Below the pieces are notes generated by a model. The model had not been told where the DNA came from. It did not search any database and worked only from the letters and a program-made list of their open reading frames with translations. From Diploscapter coronatus (Eukaryota > Nematoda > Chromadorea > Rhabditida > Rhabditidae): DNA of 64,000 nucleotides. Below are positions 58,430-64,000 of this stretch, piece by piece. The stretch covers positions 48,747,249 to 48,811,248 of the forward strand of contig OZ038423.1 of NCBI GenBank assembly GCA_964036155.1, in the 5' to 3' direction. The first letter of the stretch is position 1. Every line of letters begins with the position of its first letter. The translations under genes and the position numbers were made by a program.

Positions 58430-61150
58430 ATGACAATAATTGGAATTGATCTGGGAACAACCTTTTCGTGTGTAGCCGTCCATGAAAATTCAAAACCTCA
58501 GGCAATTTTTAACAGCAATGGTAAGGCAATTAATGATTATGCAAAATATAGACATTTTATTCATGTTAATGTGTGTCGTTATCATTTAGGGCGTAACACA
58601 ACTCCATCAATAATAGCTTATCCAAATGACGGAGACGTATTGATAGGTGAAAGTGCGAAAGACGCAGTCATTCCGCAGGACCAAATTATCTATGGTATTT
58701 GGTAATCCCACTAGGGTTGGTTGAAATTCTGGAATCTCTTTTCTTGCTCTATGGGTTCACAAAGGATTTTTCTCTGCCGCCAAACCTCGAGCTTCCAAAG
58801 AGGCGAACAGAAAAAAGGAAAAATACTATTGAGTGTGTGGAAAAAAGAAGGACGTCGAAATTCCAAACAACCCTGAATTTCCCCGAAAAAAATAATATTT
58901 ACTACTTAGATGTTAAACGATTCATTGGTCGGCAATGGAACGACGTTTCAGTCCAGAATGACTTGGAGAGTTGGGCGTTCCGAGTTATTGATAATGACGT
59001 GAATTTCTTTCCCCCATATCCTTCATATTTATTTCATTGACGAAAATTTAGGGCAAACCATACATAAAGGTATCGCAAAATAACTGTGAGACGTTAACAT
59101 CACCAGAGCAAGCTTCTTCCGAGGTGCTCAAGTTTCTGAAGCAATCTGCTGAGGTATGCCCTTAAAGTTCCTATTTTGCAACTGATATCCAGCATTCTCA
59201 ATACCAGTCGATCGGTAGTAATTTTTGAGAAAAAAAAACCAGTCGGTATTGGCTGGTTTTACTTTGCATTACCAATCAGTACCAACTGGTATCGACTGAC
59301 TTCTCTCAAAAATCATACTGATCGATTACCGACTGGTATTGGGAATGTTGATATAATTTCAGTCATATCTAAACGAAACTGTTAATGAGGTTGTAATGAC
59401 TGTCCCGGCAAATTTTGATCAGCGCCAGAAGGCAGCTACGATGGAAGCGGCACGATTTGCCGGTTTGAAAATCGTCAAACTAATCAGTGAGCCCGCTGCG
59501 GCGGCAGTTGCTTATGAGATGAAGAATAACTCCAGGAAAAAAATACTCGTTTATGATTTCGGCGGAGGTAGATTATTCATTTTTCATTTTCATGGCTTAA
59601 TTTAACGCCATTCTTATAGGAACTTTCGATGTCGCAATTGCTAGAAGCACCGGCCTAGGGAATCTCGAGATACTTTCAAGTTCTGGACATAAGCACCTTG
59701 GTATTGACATTTCAAACTTCTCAAAAGTTTATCTCCTTCTTAGGAGGCCAAGATATAGATCAACTATTGATGAGGTATGCAATCAGTGAATACAACCAGA
59801 AAGGTTCAAAGAAATTTCCTGAGCACAATTGGAGGGTAATGAAACGACTTCGTGATGCTTGCATCAAAGCGAAAATCACTCTGTCAACAAACAATAAATC
59901 GACCCAAATCATAGTAATATATTGCCTATTCTTAACTCAGGGAATTCAATGTTATTCAGTCAGAGATAAATGATGACTATGACGAGTGCGTAAATGTGCA
60001 GCTAACTCAAGACGAATTTAATAAGCTATGCGATGATCTATTCAAGGGAACCCTCGACATCGTTGATCAAGCTCTAAAATTGGCAAATATGGAGGCAACG
60101 AACATCGACCACGTGGTTCGTATATTTCTATCATTAGGATCAAAAATTTGTCATCGAAATCAATTTCAGCTTCTCGTTGGCGGATCAACCAAGATTCCAC
60201 GAGTAAAAGAACTGATGAGGGACAAATTTGGAAATGAAAAGCTCGTCTGTAGAATTAATCCCGACGAAGCGATCGCATGTGGAGCTGCTATCGTTGCCTA
60301 TCATATTCAGAGCGGTACAGAAATGCCAATGGAACTGCAACTTCAAGATATCGTTCATCTATCGATCGGCTGTGAGCTTCGAGGCGGTCTTTTTCATAAA
60401 GTCATTAATCGAGGAGAAAAATTTCCGTTGCAAGTATTTTGTTTTTTCTTTCGTCAAAGTTCAGCCGATGTTCAGAAAACTCTCCATCTCGGTACAGTTG
60501 TAGACAATCAGCACATTGGCAATCTTCCAATTTACGAGGGCGAAAGGCTCCAAACGAGGTACAACGTTAAAATTGGAGAGGTCACTTTGAATTTTGATAA
60601 TCAGACGATAAAGCGAGGACATAATTTGAAGGTACTGTTTCTATTCAATTTTTTTTGGCTAATCTTCATCGTTTCAGGCGAAATTCGAAATCGACGAAAA
60701 TGGCACATTGAGCGTGTCCGTCATCGATGAAGAAACCCGTCGACAAATTCAATATCACCAAAAATATGATGGATCGGGGCAAAGAGATGTGAGAATATCA
60801 TTTTGCCAAAATCTACAAAATTACGATTTTAGACCAACATCGAGAAAATTGTCACAGAGGCAGAGGCTAATCGCGCTGACGATGAAAGGTTCGAAACGCT
60901 GATAAAATTGCGAGAATCATACGAAGACAGCATCCACATAAAGAAGGACGAGATCAATCGGTCGAAGGTATGAAATATCATCATTTTCCAGTAAAACACA
61001 TTACTCCAGATAAGCCCGGTAAAGAAAGCAATTGCTATAAGAGTCATCGAGAAGTATCTGAATTGGTCGAAGCAGCTGCCAGACCACGATTCCGAGTTCA
61101 AAGAAATGCTCAAGAAATTTCAAGATGAAGTGCAAATCTACACCTCATGA
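58430..61150 (+). CDS. Divergent Hsp70-like protein, array copy 2
   Basis: Thirteen exons (58430-58520, 58590-58694, 58910-58998, 59052-59153, 59363-59567, 59620-59700, 59744-59913, 59960-60115, 60170-60433, 60476-60631, 60678-60788, 60833-60967 and 61010-61150) give 601 aa. Exon lengths 89, 102, 205, 81, 170, 156, 156 and 111 equal those of copy 1. Signatures: [25 protein letters not shown] and [16 protein letters not shown]. The usual NEPTAAA is changed to SEPAAAA, keeping the Glu. The linker reads ELQLQD and the following TPLSLG is changed to VHLSIG, the most altered linker of the three. No EEVD. Intron 4 carries an inverted-repeat element. AATAAA at 61227. Confidence 0.9.
59184..59355. 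mobile_element. MITE-like inverted repeat in Hsp70 copy 2 intron 4
   Basis: GATATCCAGCATTCTCAATA with CCAGTCGATCGGTA on the left pairs with TACCGACTGG and TATTGGGAATGTTGATAT on the right. An inner CCAGTCGGTATTGGCTGG / CAACTGGTATCGACTG pair adds further folding. It ends a few bases before the intron acceptor. Confidence 0.8.
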
Positions 61151-61526
61151 TTTGGCACAAACGATATTGTTAGTGCTTTGCAGACGCTTCGCATTTGCGA
61201 AGCATTTGCAATATTATAAATTACAAAATAAAGATATTTCTCATGCAAATCTGTGGAATGAATCATTTATCCATTGATGAATTTTGAAGTTTACACTAAT
61301 GATAAAAGCATGCGGTTTCTCCTAACCGGAACAATCTCGAAGTTTTATGTGTATGCATTCATGCCACTCTCGCATATAAATCAAAAAATCGCTAAGTAAA
61401 CTACTGATAACGCAAGAAGCCATGAGCAAGTTGAATTCGTTGAATTGATAAGAATGAACTCGATCATTATTGATTTCACGATTTTTCCTTGTTGAACAAT
61501 TTACTCCGATTTAGAGAACAGTTTGA
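61151..61526. other. Spacer between Hsp70 copies 2 and 3
   Basis: 377 bases with the copy 2 polyadenylation signal. The sequence GGAACAATCTCGAAG near 61328 faintly resembles a heat-shock element. CCGATTTAG lies 12 bases before the copy 3 start. Confidence 0.5.
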
Positions 61527-64000
61527 ATGGCTTGCGTGGGCATCGATCTTGGCACAACATTCAGTTGCGTAGCAATAATTGATGAAGACGATAGGCCCGT
61601 TTCAATTGCAAATTTGTCGGGTAATATCACTGCTTAACTTCGTAAGATTAGCTTATGATTGAAGGCAACAAAGTAACACCATCTGTCGTTGCGTATACTG
61701 ACAATGAAATATTGGTCGGTGAGGGGGCAGTTGAATCGCAGCTTACGTTACCTCCTGCTAGCGTTATTTATGGTATTTTATAGCTTTACTCCTGACAATG
61801 GATTGGTACGATAGCGTATCGGGTCCGTGTTTGAAGTTACTGGTAGTTACGGGAGGTAACCGGAGGAAACTGGTCGGTTTTCACCCGTATTCTTTTACGG
61901 GCACTGATGAAAACGAGCCAGTTTCCTCCAGTTACTGGCTATAAATGTAAATGGACCAGATACATACCCGTACCGGTAAGTTGTTAGTTGTCCAGGAGGT
62001 TAGAGTTTTCTTTAAAAATATAAAATGAAAATTTAGACGCTAAACGGTTCATCGGTCGGCAATTTAACGACTCGTCTGTTCAGAACGATATGAAACGGTG
62101 GCGCTTCAAAGTTATTGATCGGAATGTAAAATAATAAATCGCCTTAGCTTTGTCGAATAATCGCGATTTAGGGAAAACCACATGTCGAGTTCACTCAGAA
62201 CAGAGGTGCGAGAGTCAGATCAGCAGAACAAATTTCGAGCGAAGTCTTGAAGTACATGAAGAAGATCGCCGAGGCAACATTTGCACTAAAAAATTCAATG
62301 ATGAAGGTTGAGCTGATTCCAGAACTATTTACACAAGCAAATTCGAGATGCAGTGATAACGGTCCCGGCAGCATTCGACCAACGTCAACGAGCGGAAACT
62401 ATGGAAGCCGCAAAGTTAGCTGGACTGAACGTGCTGAAACTCGTCAACGAACCTACAGCTGCAGCGGTCGCTTTTGGGATGAGAGACAAAGGAAATAAAA
62501 CAGTCCTAATTTACGATTTTGGAGGGGGTAAGCCCTTATTCAAATCTAAAGACGCAGAAAATTTAGGAACATTCGACGTTTCGATACTAAAGTGTCAAGA
62601 TGGTGGTCATTTTGAGATCCTCAGTAGCGCTGGTCACATGCATATAGGAGGACAGGATATCGATAATATCATCGTGAATTACGCCATAGAGGAATACAAT
62701 AAGTCACGCCCAAACAAATTTCCGGAAGACAAACCAAAGTTTATGAGAAGATTGAATGAGGCATGCACGAAGGCCAAAATTGAACTTTCTGGGCAGATCA
62801 AATCGACGATGATCAACGTATCCAAAAAGTTACTAGAAATTATTTATAAACATGATATTTAGGTTGACTTAGCGAATGATCAAGATTGGAAAGTGGATCT
62901 GAGTAAGGCGAAATTCAATGAGATGATTCAATCAACCATAGCCGGTACTTTGAAGATTGTTGATCAAGCGCTAGGTCGTGCAAGTCTGAAGACACAGGAT
63001 ATCGATTATGTGGTAGATTTTATAAATTCGAAAAAAAACTCGAGTTATCTTTCATTGCAGATACTCGCTGGTGGATCGACTCGAATTCAGCTAGTACGAG
63101 AAATGCTGACTGAAAAGTTCTCGAAGGAGAAGATCTGGTGCAAGATCAACCCGGATGAGGCTGTCGCGATCGGCGCGTCTCTGATCGCATCGTCCATGCA
63201 GCGAGACACGCCGATCTCCCTGAAGCTGAACATTCAAGAGAAGACGCCGTTGTCATTGGGTGTGGATTATAGGTAGAGAGCGCAAGTACATTTTCGAAAT
63301 GCATGATGATAGAAGAAAAGATATACTTTCTGAAAACCCGTATTCTCCAGAGTCTAAATCCATTTCTGGGCACTAGGCGTGGTTTTCATGAATCGCTCCA
63401 ACGGATAAAAATGGTCTCCATAGTCGAATTGACTAAGACCATTATGGAAATCCCGAAAATATCGACTATTCTAATCAAAACCCGCTTCAAGACAACCTAT
63501 ACCAAGGGTGTGCGGAAATGACTTTTGAGATTTTCGGAAACGGAAATCTCCGCATACACCTGACCCACACGATAGTTTTCCTTCTTTCTCTCTTTCGCAA
63601 AGTGGGAGGTACTTGTGCTCTCTAATTATAGGCATGATTACTTTGCGGTCGTCATTCCTCGTGGCACTGTATATCCATGTAAGGCAAGTAACTTCTACCT
63701 TCTATAGTTTTGAGACGATTTTCGATGCTACCATCTTTAGTTAGACCGCGTTGGAGGCACGTCAGTGGAGAACCAAAAGGAGGCTGAAATGACGATCTAC
63801 GAGGGTGAACGCAAGAAAGCGTCATCTAATCGCAAGATCGGCAGAGTGAATTTGATTCTAGAAAATCAAAATGCTAAATCGAGCTACAAGATAAAGGTAA
63901 AATGGCTAATTTTCTTTGTAAACCATTTGACATTTACTTACCTATGCGTTAGATTAAAATGATTCGAGCGTTTGAGAACATCTTCGAAATCGATGGGAAT
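61527..64000 (+). CDS. Divergent Hsp70-like protein, array copy 3 (cut by window end)
   Basis: Eleven exons are visible: 61527-61620, 61665-61772, 62037-62125, 62172-62273, 62323-62527, 62567-62817, 62863-63012, 63061-63272, 63632-63683, 63741-63896 and from about 63977. They encode about 490 residues to the edge. Signatures: [25 protein letters not shown] and [16 protein letters not shown], where the invariant-looking VGGSTRIP has become AGGSTRIQ. The linker region is [14 protein letters not shown]. Exon 62567-62817 equals two exons of the paralogues fused (81+170), so one intron differs. Conversely exons 63061-63272 plus 63632-63683 (212+52) equal the single 264-nt exon of copy 2. Two introns use GC donors (GAG|gcaaca and AAG|gcaagt); the exon lengths of the paralogues support both. 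Confidence 0.88.
61838..61990. mobile_element. Inverted repeat in Hsp70 copy 3 intron 2
   Basis: GTAACCGGAGGAAACTGG followed by TCGGTTTTC is mirrored by GAAAACGAGCCAGTTTCCTC and CAGTTACTGG. Outer parts (GTTACTGGTAGTTACGG, CCCGTACCGG) pair loosely. Confidence 0.6.

Noticed and set aside
62247..62498. 83-codon frame across Hsp70 copy 3 exon 4/5
   Set aside because: It reads through the GC-AG intron in another frame; the spliced reading matches both paralogues.

Overview
The window looks like nuclear DNA of a rhabditid-type nematode. The background is AT-rich. Genes are split by many very short introns, often 42-60 nt, with TTTTCAG/TTTTAG acceptors. Acceptor-like sequences sit a few bases upstream of several start codons, as expected for spliced-leader addition. 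Two nematode-specific chemoreceptor families (Srh-like and Str-like) are present, and the household genes read closest to Caenorhabditis proteins such as SEL-11, CDT-2 and syntaxin-5. No rRNA, tRNA, CRISPR or prokaryotic gene was recognised. Species and family calls come from remembered protein families; no database was searched.

Layout. 0-8.4 kb holds short secreted-peptide genes, including an array of 18-nt glycine-rich microexons that is part of a duplication with a copy at 8.1-8.4 kb. It also holds an intact Srh-like receptor on the minus strand and several fold-back repeats. 8.4-11.6 kb is non-coding with scattered GATA sites and leads into a bZIP transcription factor (11.8-12.9 kb). Next on the minus strand come a small unrecognised gene, a short CDT2 (substrate receptor of the CRL4 ubiquitin ligase, 14.5-17.8 kb) and a membrane acyltransferase of the LCLAT1/ACL-8/9/10 group (18.9-21.2 kb). 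21.2-31.2 kb has no gene I can support. 31.2-41.7 kb is a complete 16-exon HRD1/SEL-11 ERAD ubiquitin ligase. Its fifth intron carries a 4.3-kb PIF/Harbinger-like element with TTA target-site duplications, transposon coding remnants, a nested palindromic repeat block and a candidate nested small gene. 42.7-45.7 kb is syntaxin-5. It is divergent from an MCFD2-like EF-hand gene (46.5-48.2 kb), which is followed by a shorter tandem paralogue (49.9-50.5 kb). 51.4-53.1 kb is an intact Str-like receptor, followed by a receptor C-terminal fragment. 55.6-64 kb is a head-to-tail array of three divergent Hsp70 genes, the third cut by the window edge.

How the genes relate. HRD1, syntaxin-5 and the two MCFD2-like proteins all act in the ER or in ER-to-Golgi transport, which makes a local early-secretory cluster of about 20 kb. 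The shared promoter between syntaxin-5 and MCFD2 carries a TGACGTC core. CDT2 and HRD1 are both parts of ubiquitin ligases but act in different compartments. The three Hsp70 genes share exon lengths almost base for base, so they arose by tandem duplication, and that agreement fixes several unusual GC-AG introns. The secreted peptides, chemoreceptors and divergent Hsp70s are the lineage-specific part of the window. Inverted-repeat elements of the MITE type sit in many introns and spacers.
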